Shown: positions 1-13,090, counted from the first letter of the stretch. The stretch is 60,000 nt of DNA from Polytrichum commune (GCA_950295325.1 OX485809.1:28770001-28830000), one strand, 5' to 3'. The notes: generated by a model from the letters alone, not told the origin. Made by a program: numbers and translations.

Positions 1-1120
1 ACAAATGACATAGTGTGCATGCAAGAGTAGAAATAGGAGTAGTTGATATCATTCTAACATAGAGATCCACCGATAGAAGTGCACTTACAGAGATTTTCAT
101 TTTGTCCATCACTCACGAAATAATATATAGATTTACTGAAATCATAGTTTCTCTACTAGAGTCAACGGACCCGTTTTCCGATAACCCCCCAAATCTTGAT
201 ACATAGAGTCCCCTAAAGTCACGAAGTTCCACACATGCAGCCATCGTTTTCTAACATAAAAAGTCATGAAGATTCACACATGTAGTTGTCACATTCGGCA
301 TGCCGGACACAGTAAGTTAAAAAGGCACAGATTTGGGTTCCTTGAAAAGGGCACCAATCGTATTCAAGTTTTTCTCTCCTAGTTTTTGGAAATAGGTCGG
401 CCTATGCTATGAACATGGGTTGGGAGAGAATCTTGCCTTTGAAAACTTATAGTATTTTCAAAACTTGATAAGTTATGATTTTTTTCATTTAAACATTTGT
501 GATATCTGTGAAAAATCACCCCAACATCACACCCGCACTACACTTAATGCAAAGTTACTTAAGTTAGCGACTTTAGATCCGTCTACTTTAGTGCATACAC
601 CACTCAAATATAGGTGTCCATTTAAAGACCAAACACCAAATTGGGCACATCCGCCTCCGCACACGCCCTTTCGTTGACTTGAATCACCATGCACACGAGT
701 CACAAGACTCACAACACACACACGTGTCACTCATGCACATTGGAAAGATGATCATATGAGGTCATGAGCAGGCTACCACACCTCACTAGCCACCGGCTGG
801 GAAACAACAATATGACGTCAAAGGGAATCAAATACACACACGTACGCAGTCCCCCAAGAAGGGTCCTAATGGGACCAATATATATATACATATATATATA
901 GCCAATTCACTATTTTCACCCACAACATGTGTATGCATTTTTAGTTTGTTGATTCTCTGAGGGTCACACACACGATTGGCCCCAAGGTTCTCATGGAACT
1001 TCCCTTTGACCTTCCGCAACATTATTTTATTTACCACGGTCATAATGTATGCAAGTGGAAGAGTCATTGGAGACTTGTTCCCTTTGTGGTTTTCAAATGT
1101 TGCCTTGATGTCAATTTATC
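1..1120. other. intergenic, no gene seen
   Basis: AT-rich spacer without a convincing coding region; open frames are short and have no recognisable protein. It holds a copy of a dispersed repeat (about 590-650, core CACTCAAATATAGGTGTC) that recurs near 33950, 40730 and 54040, and a short alternating TA tract near 877-900. Confidence 0.6.
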
Positions 1121-1365
1121 GGAGAGAGGAGATTATTGCATACAAGTGCGTATTCTTCGCATCCATGCAACATAAAACTTATCCCCTTTAGCTTGGTGGC
1201 CGTGTCATCGCTAACGACTTGGATTAGATGAATTCAGGGTTTCTAGAGTTGATTATGGAGCTTAAAAAACTGAAAATTGGTAGGCTTTGAGTTGCATATT
1301 ATTTTAGGGCTTTCATGTTGGATGAATGGGAGGTAAGTTTGTATGTAATAATAATCCCCTCTCCC
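1121..1365. mobile_element. short TIR element, GGAGAGAGG family, copy 1
   Basis: The left end begins GGAGAGAGGAGATTATTGCA, and the right end (about 1320-1365) is its imperfect reverse complement, passing through TTGGATGAATGGGAGG and ending in CCCCTCTCCC. The same two ends bracket elements at 16242-16795 and 41484-41738, with a worn copy at 34690-34880. No transposase is inside, so this is a non-autonomous MITE. The superfamily is not assigned because I cannot define a target-site duplication. Confidence 0.55.
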
Positions 1366-2450
1366 AAATTTGATCAAGATCATGATTATGATCTTTGGCT
1401 GCAACAAAAGGAAATTAAACCGAGAGGCGTCTTACCCTGGCAAGGACCAAATTGACTCAGATAACCCATGTTCATAGGAATACCTAGGGCTTGATTTCCA
1501 TTCGCGTGTAGGATACAAAGAACAACGTTTTCTCTGTGGAAAATGTCATTTTGAGAGCGTTCAAGAACGTCGTTTCCGCTCACACGTGGATTTTAGGGTT
1601 CGAGAACACTGAAGACTGTCTTCAAAGGCAAGTCTTTGTTATGCACCGCGGGCATGAGTATTGGGTTTGCTTTCTGTGCGGCCTTGCGGATTGCTCCCCT
1701 TTTGATTTCGCATTTTTCGCTTGACTTTTGCATTGAATTGATGATTTCCTACATAGTTTTGATAATGACCTTAAATTCATAATGAGTCTAAGGAATATGA
1801 AATGAAAATCAAGTCTAAAATAGTTAAGGTCATGAAATTGACGTTAAAAACCAAATGCAGTCATTTGTTTTTGATGTAGCATTGCTTGTAATGATAAGTT
1901 TTGAAGATCTCAATTTGGTATTCTACATTTGAATGCTTAACACAACAATAGAGGTCACCATGAAAAATATTCAATTTAAACAACATTTTCTATTATTTTA
2001 AGGCAATTGACCAAAAAAAAACTATGGTTTTAAAATGCTAGAGCATTTTTTTGGGTCCACTTTACCATGCTTGCACCCAATAAGAGGTCATTTTCTTCCA
2101 GAGAAGAAGAATCTTGAGCGGTGCAGCCAATGCCCTAATGAAATTAAGCAAGCCACTATCTATGTAGATAAGTCACAGAAACCTATCTACGTTTTTATGA
2201 ATTAGGACTGCAGCATATGCAAACGGTAAACAAAGCAATAGTAGATGACCTTTTTTTAGCATGGGTTGTTGAAGTCATTGGCAACACCAAAATGGTGGAA
2301 AAAATTGTGACCAACCATTGCAAAGGCCAAGCCTTGTTTAAGTCATTTTTGAAACATGAGAGAGGTTTGGAGATTAAGGCCTAGTGACACCATATTTGCT
2401 ACGATTTACATATTATTAAGCAAGTGAAATTACACTCACAGAAAATAGTA
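1366..2450. other. intergenic, no gene seen
   Basis: No coding signal. Short open frames on both strands lack recognisable motifs and are probably chance. No repeat structure clear enough to name. Confidence 0.5.
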
Positions 2451-2673
2451 CACTAAAAAATATGATACTTAGTGTGACTTACTATTTGAAATTATGCAAT
2501 GCTATATCTATTTACTATACATCTCATATTTTGCCAACAAATGTTAAATTGGTAGTTTGGACATTAGAGAACATTGACAACTTTACTTGGTAAAAAAAAT
2601 TCAATAGTGAAAAGATATAGCACCGTGTAAATCCAAATAGTAAGTCGCACTAAATATCATATTTGGTGTAGTG
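2451..2673. mobile_element. CACTA-ended TIR element, copy 1
   Basis: A 223-bp element with terminal inverted repeats of about 60 bp. The left end starts CACTAAAAAATATGATACTT and the right end finishes ATTTGGTGTAGTG; the arms share ACTTACTATTTG and GCTATATC. Related ends occur at 42909-43281 and 52821-53373. The CACTA...TAGTG termini resemble the EnSpm/CACTA superfamily, but a matching 3-bp target duplication is not evident, so the superfamily is tentative. It lies immediately upstream of the hAT pseudogene. Confidence 0.6.
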
Positions 2674-2689
2674 AGTTCAGAGTGGCAAT

Positions 2690-3580
2690 GTTGGTGGGGA
2701 AATTCTTTGCGAAAGTCTTTTGATAGCAAATTAAGAGTCATTATAGTCTTTTCTTTTGAGTCCCCAATTCGGGAAGGATGCAGCACTTGTAGCCAAAATA
2801 ACCAAACCCATTGTGTGGCTTTTGAGACTTGTTGATTCTGGAGAATTAACAATTGGAAAATTTTACGAGCACATGAACCAATTGATTGTACGTGTGAAAG
2901 GAATGGAGGAGGTTGATGGTTTGGATGCAGGTATGAACACGAAATTGAAGAGATGCTTCAACATCATGGGCGTTTTGTTCACAACCCTGTGCTTTGTTTT
3001 TAGATCCGGAATGGACAGGGAAAGGCCACGAGAAAGATAAGGAGGCTATGGAAGGCTTCCACAAAATTAGAATCAAATTCTTTCCTCATATTAGACATTG
3101 ATCTAGTATATAGAAACTTACAATTAGCTGTCTACACGAACTCCCAAGGAGTATTTGCGGATCATGCGTTCTTGATAGTTGCCAAAGAAACCCTGGCCCA
3201 TGTATGGTGGAGTTCACACGGAGCTCCAACTCCATAGTTGCAAACAATGGCCATCAGAGTACTAGTGCAAGTGTCAGTAGCATCAGCTTGTGAGAGAAGT
3301 TGGTCAACTTTTGAAAGCGTCGTCATAGCAAACGTCGCAACAAGTTGAACACCAAAAGAGATTCAAAAAATTTGTGTTTATGTTTAGGAAATTGTAGTTG
3401 GAAGAGAAATTGTTCGATCATGATTCCAAAGAGCATTTCATAGAATGGAAGGAAGATGAAGATACTGATGAGTTCTCTGAGGACGAAGAAGATGAGATTT
3501 GTTCAGGGTGTGGAGTAGCATGCTTTTGTTCCTTTTATATTCTTAACAATGAAAAGTTTCATTGTATTTGCTTCTCTTGA
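2690..3580 (+). pseudogene. hAT-superfamily transposase, C-terminal part, decayed
   Basis: Pieces of one hAT transposase can be read on the plus strand by moving between frames. One piece (about 2760-2960) reads PIVWLLRLVDSGELTIGKFY. A piece near 3000 reads DPEWTGKGHEKDKEAMEGF. Then comes the diagnostic C-terminal dimerisation motif near 3270-3320, readable as ASACERSWSTFES. An acidic tail follows around 3398-3540 (EEKLFDHDSKEHFIEWKEDE). In hAT proteins the ASxCERxWS motif belongs to the hATC domain. Several frameshifts and stops interrupt the frame, so this is dead. The N-terminal zinc finger and most of the RNase-H-like core are not visible. Termini of the parent element were not found. Confidence 0.75.
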
Positions 3581-3879
3581 TCTATGAGATTTCTGTCAAA
3601 TTTATTTGTGATGTTTATTGCGGATAACATTTAGGATCTGGCTATGGTTGTGGACCGGCACACAACAGGAATCATTTTTGGTATTATTTGCTCATTTGGG
3701 GGAGAGGGAGTCTTTGTGATGAATGAAGTCTGAGGTCGAGGTTTTGAAGCCTGTCAAAATTTCAATGTTTTTCTACGTTTGTTGACGATTTTGTTCTAGA
3801 CCGATTGCGAATGTGTTCTTGTTCTTAGTATCCATGTTCACATGGTTACTTTGAGCCATCAAGGAAAAGGCAATGAAAT

Positions 3880-4760
3880 GTAAGTATGAAAGTCTTGATG
3901 GTCACCTTAAGGACAGAAGTTGGAGTCACATGTTGGGAACTCAAATCCCATCTAATCTTGAAGGTTTCGGTGCTTCCAACTTTCACATATGGCACTAAGA
4001 TTCGGGGAGGTGACTTCAAAAACTCTCATTCAAAGGTTTTTGAGAAGGGCATGAAGATACATATGTGATGTCTCACATCAAAGTATGTTCTTTGACAACC
4101 TATCATATTTTGTTGGTTGAATTTGGAGAACTTCCCATAGAGTTATATGCTCTCAAGGTAACTAGAGTTTCCAACAGTGGCAAGCCCACCTAACCCCTCC
4201 TTGGTTAGTCAATCAAGCAACCTCACTTTCTCAAGACCTTGCCGAACAAGGATTTGACACCTAGCACAAATTGACAACCATGTGAAAAGCATCATGGGGT
4301 CGATCTATCTCAAATGGGAAACTCATGACAACCCAATACCATCAATAATCACATTTGATGATCTCAAGGAGGCTTTTCTAGGCACGAAAGAATGGAACTC
4401 TTTCCATCTCTCATGAAAGAAACTAGATTACCTTCACATCGAGGATTTTATCAAATATGTATGTGAATCACATTTAAAATAACCATTAACACCACCCCAA
4501 CGCAAGATCGTTGCTACTTACTGCACCTCGAATCATAGACCTACCATTGAAATTGGACAGTGGTTGACTATCTCTATCTCTAGAGATTGCAAATTATGTC
4601 AAATATGCTTTTATAATGTAGTTGAAAACGAGGCATAATTTATGTTGGAGTGTCCCTTATATAACTCCGTTAGAGATAAGTTTCAGTCACAATTTAAGAA
4701 TGTAATATTAGGGAGTCTTAAGTCTTTCTTTCAATTGCCAGACCTTGAATATATGTTGAC
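3880..4760 (+). pseudogene. LINE-type retrotransposon remnant, zf-RVT C-terminus
   Basis: Translation with frame changes gives a degenerate C-terminal part of a non-LTR reverse transcriptase polyprotein: a stretch near 3890-4150 resembling the region after the RT core (SVLPTFTYGTKIRGG, EFGELPIELYALK). A Cys/His-type zinc-binding segment follows at about 4520-4660, with the cysteines of CKLCQICFYNVVENEA and LECPLYNSV. The same segment occurs on the minus strand at 35240-35640, so it comes from a repeat family. Many stops make it non-functional. Confidence 0.65.
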
Positions 4761-4789
4761 CTAATTTACCCTTTACATACCTAGAAGTT

Positions 4790-5597
4790 CATGAGAAGAG
4801 ATTCTCCTATTACATATACCACTTCTTTGAGTGGTGTAGTTTTCAACTTCATATCATTCTATTATGCAACATGCACTAGTTCAACCCATCTTATGAAATG
4901 CCTATTAATTTTTATGGAGCTTATAAGTATCAGAAGTTCTTTAAATGTGAATGTTTTGAAGTCAATTTGTATCAATTGGAGGTGCATTTTGTCATTGTAT
5001 TAGGGATGGCAACTCCTTGGTTGTTTGTATGGGACATTGGGCTTATAAGCAAGTGTGTTCAAGTTTCATTGTTTTAGTTTAATATTTTCAAAACCCTTAG
5101 TAATTTTATGCATTCTATGTTTAAGTCTTAAGACGGGCAATTAGGACACTTAAGTAACAACATGAGTTGAAACATGGAACCCACAAGGTTCCATTATTAG
5201 AAAATGTTGGAAAATATGTAGGGTTAAAATAGCATCCCTTATCAATCAAATTTAAAAGGCCATATAAAAACCATAGGTAGGTTCTTGATACCTACCATTA
5301 TGTGTGCACTAAAAAAAGAATAGCATTCCAAGAACTAGGTCAAAATTTAGTTATTTTAGGTAGGATCAAGTCTATGATCTAATGGAAGAAATGTGATTAT
5401 TATCCTCATCATGTATGTTCTACTAAGATAGGGTTGTGAGAATGTTGATTTAGGTGTTTGCTTGGGGTGGAATATGCTTTTTTTCTTAAGGTGGTGTAAG
5501 AGGGTTCCATATGGTTCTAATATGCTTACGGTGTGCATGGGATTTTTTGGTGGCCTCTGCCTAGCCTTGGCTACTAGATTGAAGTGTTTGTTCTCTT
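4790..5597. other. intergenic, no gene seen
   Basis: AT-rich spacer between the LINE remnant and a hAT-like element. No coding evidence and no clear repeat boundary. Confidence 0.45.
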
Positions 5598-5605
5598 TAT
5601 AGGGT

Positions 5606-6123
5606 CACGGGTAGATCACTTAGTGCATTTTAAAAATGACGTGCGGCATAATATAGAGAGGATTAAAATCATTTGAAATAAAATTTATAAAGGAATTCCA
5701 AATAATGAAGGGGCCATTAAATGTAGACAATCTCATTATAAGTAAGTTAGATGGACATAAAACGTGGGCCATTATTTTTTGTAAAATTAATATAGGGGCT
5801 GAAGATAAGGATCCTAGAAGGTATGTTTAGTATGGTATGTAAATGGGTTTAGGACTCACGGGGATGGATGATAATTGGGATTTCCGTCTGTCCAAAAATG
5901 GATGAAAAGGGAACGCGCCGTCGTTAAAAGGAATATAGAGTACAAAAAATTACAGTGACTTGGACAATATAAGTAATGGAAGGGTGCAAACAAATGGGCC
6001 ATTTTTGAAATTTAAGTAATTATAGGGAGGTTTTAATTCAGCCCTTGAAGGTAAATAGCCCCAAAACAAAAAACCCCCAACCGCACGTGGTGCACAAAAA
6101 TGCCTTAGAGTGATCTACCCGTG
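5606..6123. mobile_element. hAT-like non-autonomous element with 8-bp target duplication
   Basis: A 518-bp element whose ends are CACGGGTAGATCACT and its reverse complement AGTGATCTACCCGTG, with imperfect similarity continuing inward to about 40 bp. It is flanked by a perfect 8-bp direct repeat TATAGGGT at 5598-5605 and 6124-6131. An 8-bp target duplication is the hallmark of hAT elements. No transposase is encoded, so it would have needed one in trans. Intact ends and duplication suggest a fairly recent insertion. Confidence 0.85.
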
Positions 6124-6131
6124 TATAGGGT

Positions 6132-6737
6132 ATGTGTAGTGTTGTTGGATTCAAACATGTATGTTCTAATACTACCAAAATTTTATGTCCAAATATATGA
6201 ACTCTTTTAACAAAAATAATGTGTTATAAAATAAATGTTTTCCTATACCATCTAAGAAAAGAAAGGTGCATTCAAATCATGGTCCCATACATAATAGATT
6301 TCTTCCCTAACTCAACAGGACCTTCCATTGGGAGTTGGTCCCCTATAAATTTTTATTGGATGTTTTACATACAAACCAATAATTTCATTTCATTATTGTG
6401 CATGCTCAAATGTAGTATTTGAATTTGAATGAAGAGCAACCTCTTTTGGTTCATGAAGGGCCAAACTCATTTTAGCACCCCTTGGCATGTCAAAATGAGT
6501 TTGACCCTTAATGAATTGAGATAAAATATTCTTCGCTCAAACCTCCACCAAACCTCCACACTACCTCCAAGTATTCACCAAAAGCTTAGAACCAAACATG
6601 GAAAGTGTTGTCAGTATGGAAAGCAACAAATTTCTTACCAAAAGTCATATTGAGTTAAAGAATGTATCCCCAATATTTATGCTCTCTTACTACACGTGCA
6701 CCACACGTGTATGCCACAACATATATTGAGTGCCCAC
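6132..6737. other. intergenic, no gene seen
   Basis: AT-rich spacer between two MITEs with no coding or RNA signal recognised. Confidence 0.45.
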
Positions 6738-7246
6738 CCTGAGCCCAGGGAGTGCACTGTTCAATTACTGTATTTATACACGTGGGTGAACAAAAGGGGT
6801 ATTATTTAAAACAAGCATGTACAAAATGTACGTACAAGAGACATATTGCTATTAAGCAAGAAGTAGATATACATGAGGCTATAGAAAAATATATGTAAAG
6901 TACGCATTTACGCGTTTACGCGTTCAAGTCAGACCTGGACCAAGAATCATGTGTTTTTTCATCCACTAAGTAACGACTTTATAACTAAAAATCCATGATT
7001 TGATATTATACATATAATAGGGCCATATTTTTGCATTTCCAAACATTTGTACACATGTTATATACAATTTCTGTATTTGTTTTTGGACCCTTGTGTACGT
7101 ATGGAAATGTATTTTGAAGCAATGAGATTTGTAAGTATATTGCTTGATTTTAGCAAAAATAAAATGTATACAGGGGTATTTTAATAAGGGGCATGCACGC
7201 ACGTGATGCTTGGTTTTAATGAATAGTGCACTCCCTGAGACCCTGA
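6738..7246. mobile_element. TIR element with CAGGGAGTGCACT ends
   Basis: Left end contains CTGAGCCCAGGGAGTGCACT and right end contains AGTGCACTCCCTGAGACCC, an imperfect inverted pair whose similarity continues inward (AAGGGGTATTATTTAAAAC against its partner at about 7160-7185). About 509 bp, AT-rich, no coding capacity. Exact termini and target duplication were not resolved. Confidence 0.6.
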
Positions 7247-8907
7247 GGTTTAAGTGGTTGGGGTTTCCTTATTCCATGAAATTTGAAATTGCACAAATTC
7301 ATTCTTGAACTTCTAATATAAATCACCAAATATATTGGTTTTAAGGAGTTGTCATGCCATGATTTGTACCCGATGTGTATGGACGTCATCACAAACCATC
7401 ACTAAAACATTAGTTGCCAACATTATAAAGAGCATTATGAATGCAAGTCTATTACATATCAAATCTTAATTCAACTGCAAAATGCTAAGATCCCATACTT
7501 ATTAATGGCTTTAAAGCAAACATACCTTGTATGCCCCAATAAACAAGCAACTCACGTTGCTCTTAGATTATGATACAAAGGTATGATCTCCAATGGGTCA
7601 CTTCTTTATATTTAATGGGATCACTTGACAACAAAAGATATTTTCAGTGTGGATATAAATAATACCACAAAATCTCAAGATATTCCTTATTTTTAGAGTA
7701 CATCCTTGTGATATTCTAAGTATATTTTTGAAATGTATTTCTAAGATCCTATTCACCTCTAAGAATTTTATATATTTTAGCTTGAAACTATAAACAAGAC
7801 TATATGTTTGTTGTCATGCAGTTTTCGAAGTTGCACTATAATGTAGTGACCCAACCCCCTCTCCATGAGCATGATAACTAATAATAACCTTTGTAAAAGA
7901 AAGACCATACTTGTTTAGCCAATATGACAATCACCAATTAAAGTGGAGGAGCTTGTCTCATCCACATTCCAAACATAACATATTGCATGCTTAGATTGCA
8001 TTGAGGTATGTCAATACCAAGTACATTTGGCACATAAGAATCCCATTAGGTTCCCACCCTCATAAGTATCATCTTGTACTAATCGCATGTTTCTTATCCT
8101 AGGAGAAGTGGGCTACACTATTTTGTCTAATTAGTGTGGGTTATCATTCGGAGTTACATGTTGCTATTACTTTTTACCAGCATTGTCATTTTTTACCAAC
8201 TAAGTTATATCATATTCTTCGGTGTGCATACTAACTATTCATGTTATTTGGGTTAAGAATGACACTCTGAATACAAAGTTATAGCAACACATAATTGCAA
8301 ATGGTAACCCGAACTGATTAGACAAAATAGTGCAGTTGGAACAAGTAACCATTGAATACCCATCTACCTTACTTCTTGAAAATACTTGGCAAATTCGTCC
8401 ATCGAAATTGTTCGAATATGTGCAATCCAACTGCCGAAATTTAACAAAATTTACCAAAACTTCACAGCCATAGCCAAGCCACCTGCTTTGGTTCAACTCC
8501 AAGCACACAGAAGACAAAGCTTAAGTTAAGTATGCTGAGAAGAAGCAAGAATCATGTGCTTTTGCTGGGGGTTGTGGGTTTGCAGAGCTATGGTGAGCAG
8601 AGACTAGGTATGAGACAAATCGCAGCTGTGTAATTGCAACATCGGTGAATGCGAACGACACAATTGGGATTTCTGTGCTTTGAATTGATGTGAATTTGGC
8701 TTGAAATGGCTCCCCTGGGGTTTGTGAGATTCATCGCCTAGCACTGTGTTTCCAAAGGCATCATGTGTTTTGAATGCATTACAGCAAGCAAGGTAGACGA
8801 TGCTGCCAAGCCATTCTTGGGAACCACTTGGTGATGAGCCCCGTCAGAGAATTGTAAAAGCGGTTTTACTACCTCCGGTCGAGGAAGGGTGAGGTTTGGT
8901 GGGAGCC
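7247..8907. other. upstream spacer of the carrier gene
   Basis: No protein-coding signal until the start codon at 8908. The last 300 bases become less AT-rich and should hold the promoter and 5' leader of the peroxisomal carrier gene. I cannot place a TATA box or start site with confidence. Confidence 0.5.
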
Positions 8908-11900
8908 ATGGGGTTCGATTTAGAGAGCTTCGCAGAAGCAACTTCGGGTGCAGTAGGAGGCCTTGTCAGCACCACAATTCTGTATCCGTTAGACACTTGC
9001 AAGACGAAGTATCAAGCCGAATCCCAATCTCGAAAATATGGGTAATCGCCTAACCTCTCATTTCCTTTGCGTTGTGACATTCAATCTGTGGTTGTTGGCC
9101 ATGGTTGTTGAGCCATTCTTGTGGGTAGCAATCACAGGTAAAAGGCATGTTTCTGGAAAAGGTAGAAATTACTACATCTGAACAGTACATAATATTGAAA
9201 TGATGGAGAGCGAGAATTTTAGTGAGATTCAGCGGAGGACAAAAATGAGAGAGTTCATGAGAGTCGAAATTTGGCGAGCTCTAATGATGCTGAAGCCATT
9301 GATCCTACTGGAATTAGAACGTCATGTAATTAGGAGTGAAAATAATCGTTTACAGGATTCTTTCTTGCCAAACATTGATCCTCTAAAGACTTGTAACCAA
9401 ACAAAAGCCACTGACCTATGTTCGTGTAATCCCTTCCGTCTGAGGTCTTTAGACAGAAAATTATGTCAAATGCTTTTAATGTCAATGTATGTGCTGCAAT
9501 AAGCATGGTAGCTCGAACTCTTAACAATCGGCAGTGTCCTGGTAAAATGCGTGGATTTTCAGCCTATCGTCCTCTACCTTACCTATCTGCTCGCTTCTCC
9601 GGGAGAAGCCATAGTAGACTGCCGTTCAACCTAAGTTAAAGTTTGACATTCTAAGCTTACATATTGTTTGTGCCTCTTGAGTGTCTTTCGACTTTCTAAT
9701 ATTGCCGTTACAGCTGTTCGGATGTTGCGGGAAATAACTATGCGGATAGAGCACTTGTGATGTATGTCAATGACGGTCTTACACTACCTGATGAACAGTC
9801 ACAGTGGCGTCTTGACCTCTGGTGGTAGCACATGCCGTCTGTAATAATTTGTGGTGTTTACAACTGTATTATGGCTGTTCTGTGGCCAGGTAACATAATA
9901 AATCCTCTGAAAGAATCGGGTAAACTTTTATGAGTGACACCACCTTGCAGGTACCCATTGGATATTGAGCTCTGCATCACCTGGAAGAAGTCCTATCATT
10001 CACTTTTGAACAATATTAGCGTTTGTGCAGCTCTTCCTTGGATGTACTGCGAGAGGCCATTGCAAAGCGACAGCTGCTCTCCTTGTATCAGGGTCTTAGC
10101 ACGAAGAACTTGCAGTCCATCATCTCTCAGTTCCTCTATTTCTACAGCTACAGCTTCTTCCGACAGTTCTATCTACGAAGGGCAAATATCAAGCACATGG
10201 GCACAGGAGCAAATCTTATTATTGCAGCAGCTGCTGGTGCATGCACCGTCGTCATTACTCAGGTGAGCTCAACCCTAAAATCCTAAACCTTAGGTTATGG
10301 AGAGGGTGATGCAAAAGCCTTGTAATAGATTGAAACCACATTAAGTGCTCGTCTTTCAACAAGGTTGGTAGAAGGCACCACACTCACACGTGACACAGAA
10401 AGGTAGAGCTTGTCACTGCTGGCATGCATTTTGTTTGTCGAGGTTGTGCACAAGGTCATGTGAACAACTCTAAATTCCATATCTCAGGAACTTTAGAGAT
10501 GATGAAGGCTTCACATTTAGATTGATAATCTTGATGTCGTGATGTTTTCTGTATGTTCCACATACTCTTGGCATTGTACTTAAGACATTTACCAGGCTAT
10601 TGGTATGTGCATATATCTAGTCATGTTCTACCCTTGTGGAGTGCCCTTTGGGTTTCATGAGTTCATAGCACTCTACTTATAAATGGCGCCAATTGGGGTG
10701 AGGTATCCTTCAGCAGACTTCCCTTTTGATCACATGTTGTGCAACCAAGTTATCACTTGTTCTAAAACAATTAAGGGCTTTGACCCTGCCCCTTCCTGAG
10801 AATGCCAGCTTGCAACTCGCTCAGTAACTAATGTTTCAAGTTTGATGACTGTTTTGATGTAAGTAATCAATTCCTCATCATGAGATTAGAATTTGCTTCT
10901 GGTATCAAGTGAGTATAACCTGACAACTTGTAGAACATATTGTGATGCTCTTCTGACTGGTAGTATTGCACTATTGTCTGATGGTGAAGCCCCTAGACAC
11001 AGCATCATCTCAAATGCAGACAAGTTCCTTTGGGCAGTCAAAAGGGCTTTGTACAACTCTAACTGGGCGCAGTTGGAAAGAAGCTTATGCAGGTCTTGGT
11101 ATCTCTCTTTTGCTTACATGCAACCCTGCCATTCAGGTATCAAACTCCTTCGAAAATGTTGTACTTAAGAATGTGGCTCCTATTCTATTTACACACCTAA
11201 ATATTTGTTCCATGTTTCAAAGTTAGTACAAACATGAGTGGACTTTGTTAGAGGTGCGCTATCAAACTCAGTAGCTCATGCAGCACATGAATGGTAATAC
11301 AACCTGCCTAAATGGAGAGAATCAACACAGAAAGTAATCTAGCTGGATACAAATGAACTGTGCCTGATCAGTCTACATTGAATCTATCCTGAGTCGTGAT
11401 AAGAGTTGAAAGTTTGAAGTGTAATGGAGCGGTCCATGAAATAATTTCGCGGTACAGATGTACTTACTGAAATCATACTGGTTGAGTAGGCTATCAGTGC
11501 TCCTGGAACATGTTTGAAAGATACTTAAGTATATCAAAGCAGTATTTGAATTTGAAAGTTCTCATTCCTATGGATTATTGAGGAAATGTGGCTTGTTTTG
11601 TGTTTACTCAGTATACTGTATTTGAACAAGCGAAAAGACGTGTTTTGCGGACAACCAGAGTGCCAGAGCAAGTGGCTGGTGGAACACCGATTCTGTTGTC
11701 GGCTGTGCAAGCTTTCTTGTTGGGAGCCTTTTCTAAGACCGTTGCTACTATTCTAACATACCCTGCCATTCGGTACTTGCCACCAAGAAACCAAATTCTT
11801 GTGTATGCTTCAGTAGTTGTTCATTAGAAAGTGCATTTCCTCGTGGGACAGCTTGTGCATAGTTTCTTGCATCCAACAAAAGGGTTCTTGAAAGTCAAAG

Positions 11901-12740
11901 TAACCATTTGTACTGGAGCTGGCCTCTCTGAAACTTACTCTGGGTACAGCTCTTCAAAGCTGTCTGCGTTCTTTTCGTTTAAGAGAAATACTTTAGGCAT
12001 TTGGTTTATCCCGACCTTTATGATGTCACATGAATGTTGACGAACTGTGCCCTGAAGGTGATAAAATACTCGCAGATCAAGTTAGTATTTCAAATGATTA
12101 CATCATAAGTCTACTTGTTGAAATGCCCATCGTGAAGATCATCATGCGCAAAACAGAATGTGCATGAATGAATCACCTGAAATTCATGCTGAGAACCGGC
12201 TGAAATTCATTCACAAACAAGCACCAAACCATGTAATGTGGTAATGTAATGTAGTGAATACCTTTAGTAGTCTCACAATTGTTTTAGTGTATGTCCTCAC
12301 TTTATTATCTGCTTCATTATATTTTTCAGCACATTGATTGGTGAAAGCTCTGTGGCAGGCTAAAGACGGTTATTCAAGCTGCTGAGTCTGAAGGAAATTG
12401 CGAGAACAGCACGCAGGACAGATCCAGGCAACGTACAGAACCACAGACGCCCACCATTAGTGTTGGACAGACTCTTTGCACCATATTTCGACACGATGGA
12501 GTATTGGGTTTCTACCGTGGCTTGCAGGCCCAGATTCTTAAAACCATTCTGGGTGCAGCACTGATGCTCATGATCAAAGAGAAAACCTCCCAAGGCACCT
12601 GGTGGGTGATGCTCGCTGTGCGCAAGTGGAGCCTTGCGGGCAAGGCTAAAGTGGAGCAATTGAAGCTTCCACTCTTGATTACAAAGCCTGGTACAGTCGC
12701 TGGAGCTGCTGTTGCTTCTCAAGTCATCCATGGTAGATAG
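8908..12740 (+). CDS. PNC1: peroxisomal adenine nucleotide carrier, 5 exons
   Basis: Mitochondrial-carrier-family protein of the plant PNC type, which brings ATP into peroxisomes in exchange for AMP/ADP to fuel acyl-CoA activation in beta-oxidation. Exons: 8908-9041, 10031-10262, 10990-11136, 11612-11772, 12359-12740. All junctions are GT-AG and keep phase, giving 351 aa. The start [18 protein letters not shown] matches the conserved PNC N-terminus. The first carrier signature PLDTCK is at residues 27-32. [48 protein letters not shown] and [13 protein letters not shown] follow in the PNC order, and six membrane helices are expected. Known homologues are about 320-330 aa. The C-terminal tail after [10 protein letters not shown] is longer and differs; part of its DNA is duplicated just downstream. 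The acceptor of exon 3 (GAAG/CCC) is the weakest site. Confidence 0.93.
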
Positions 12741-13090
12741 GAATGATATGATAGGGGCTCTGCAACAAACAACATGCAGATGTCAGGAGTTGAGATATAA
12801 AATTGACCAAACTTACATAGTGTTGCAAGTCTGATGGACTTGCAATCGTGAAGATCCTTCAGAACATTTCATGCTTTTCTTCTCTCATCATTTCTCCAGC
12901 TCTTATCTGCTCACTATGAAAGTTCATTTCTCCAAGATTGGATTCTTGATTACAAAGCCTGGCAGTCGCTGGAGCTGCTCTTGCTTCTTGGGTCATCCAT
13001 GGTAGATAGGAATGAAGTGATGTGGAACAAAGAATATTCACACTTCAGGAGTTGAGGCATAAAACTGGCCAAGTACACAGTGTTGCAAGG
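12672..13090 (+). repeat. direct duplication of the carrier 3' end
   Basis: The last coding codons and the start of the 3' flank (about 12672-12830) recur about 268 bases downstream (about 12942-13090). Shared blocks include TTGATTACAAAGCCTGG, GTCGCTGGAGCTGCT, CATCCATGGTAGATAGGAAT, TCAGGAGTTGAG and AGTGTTGCAAG. The second copy lacks two bases within the GGTACAGTC stretch, so it no longer reads the same protein frame. Confidence 0.8.

Noticed and set aside
11831-12040. 69-codon frame inside the carrier gene
   Set aside because: Lies in intron 4 of the carrier model; exon 4 and exon 5 join in phase without it.
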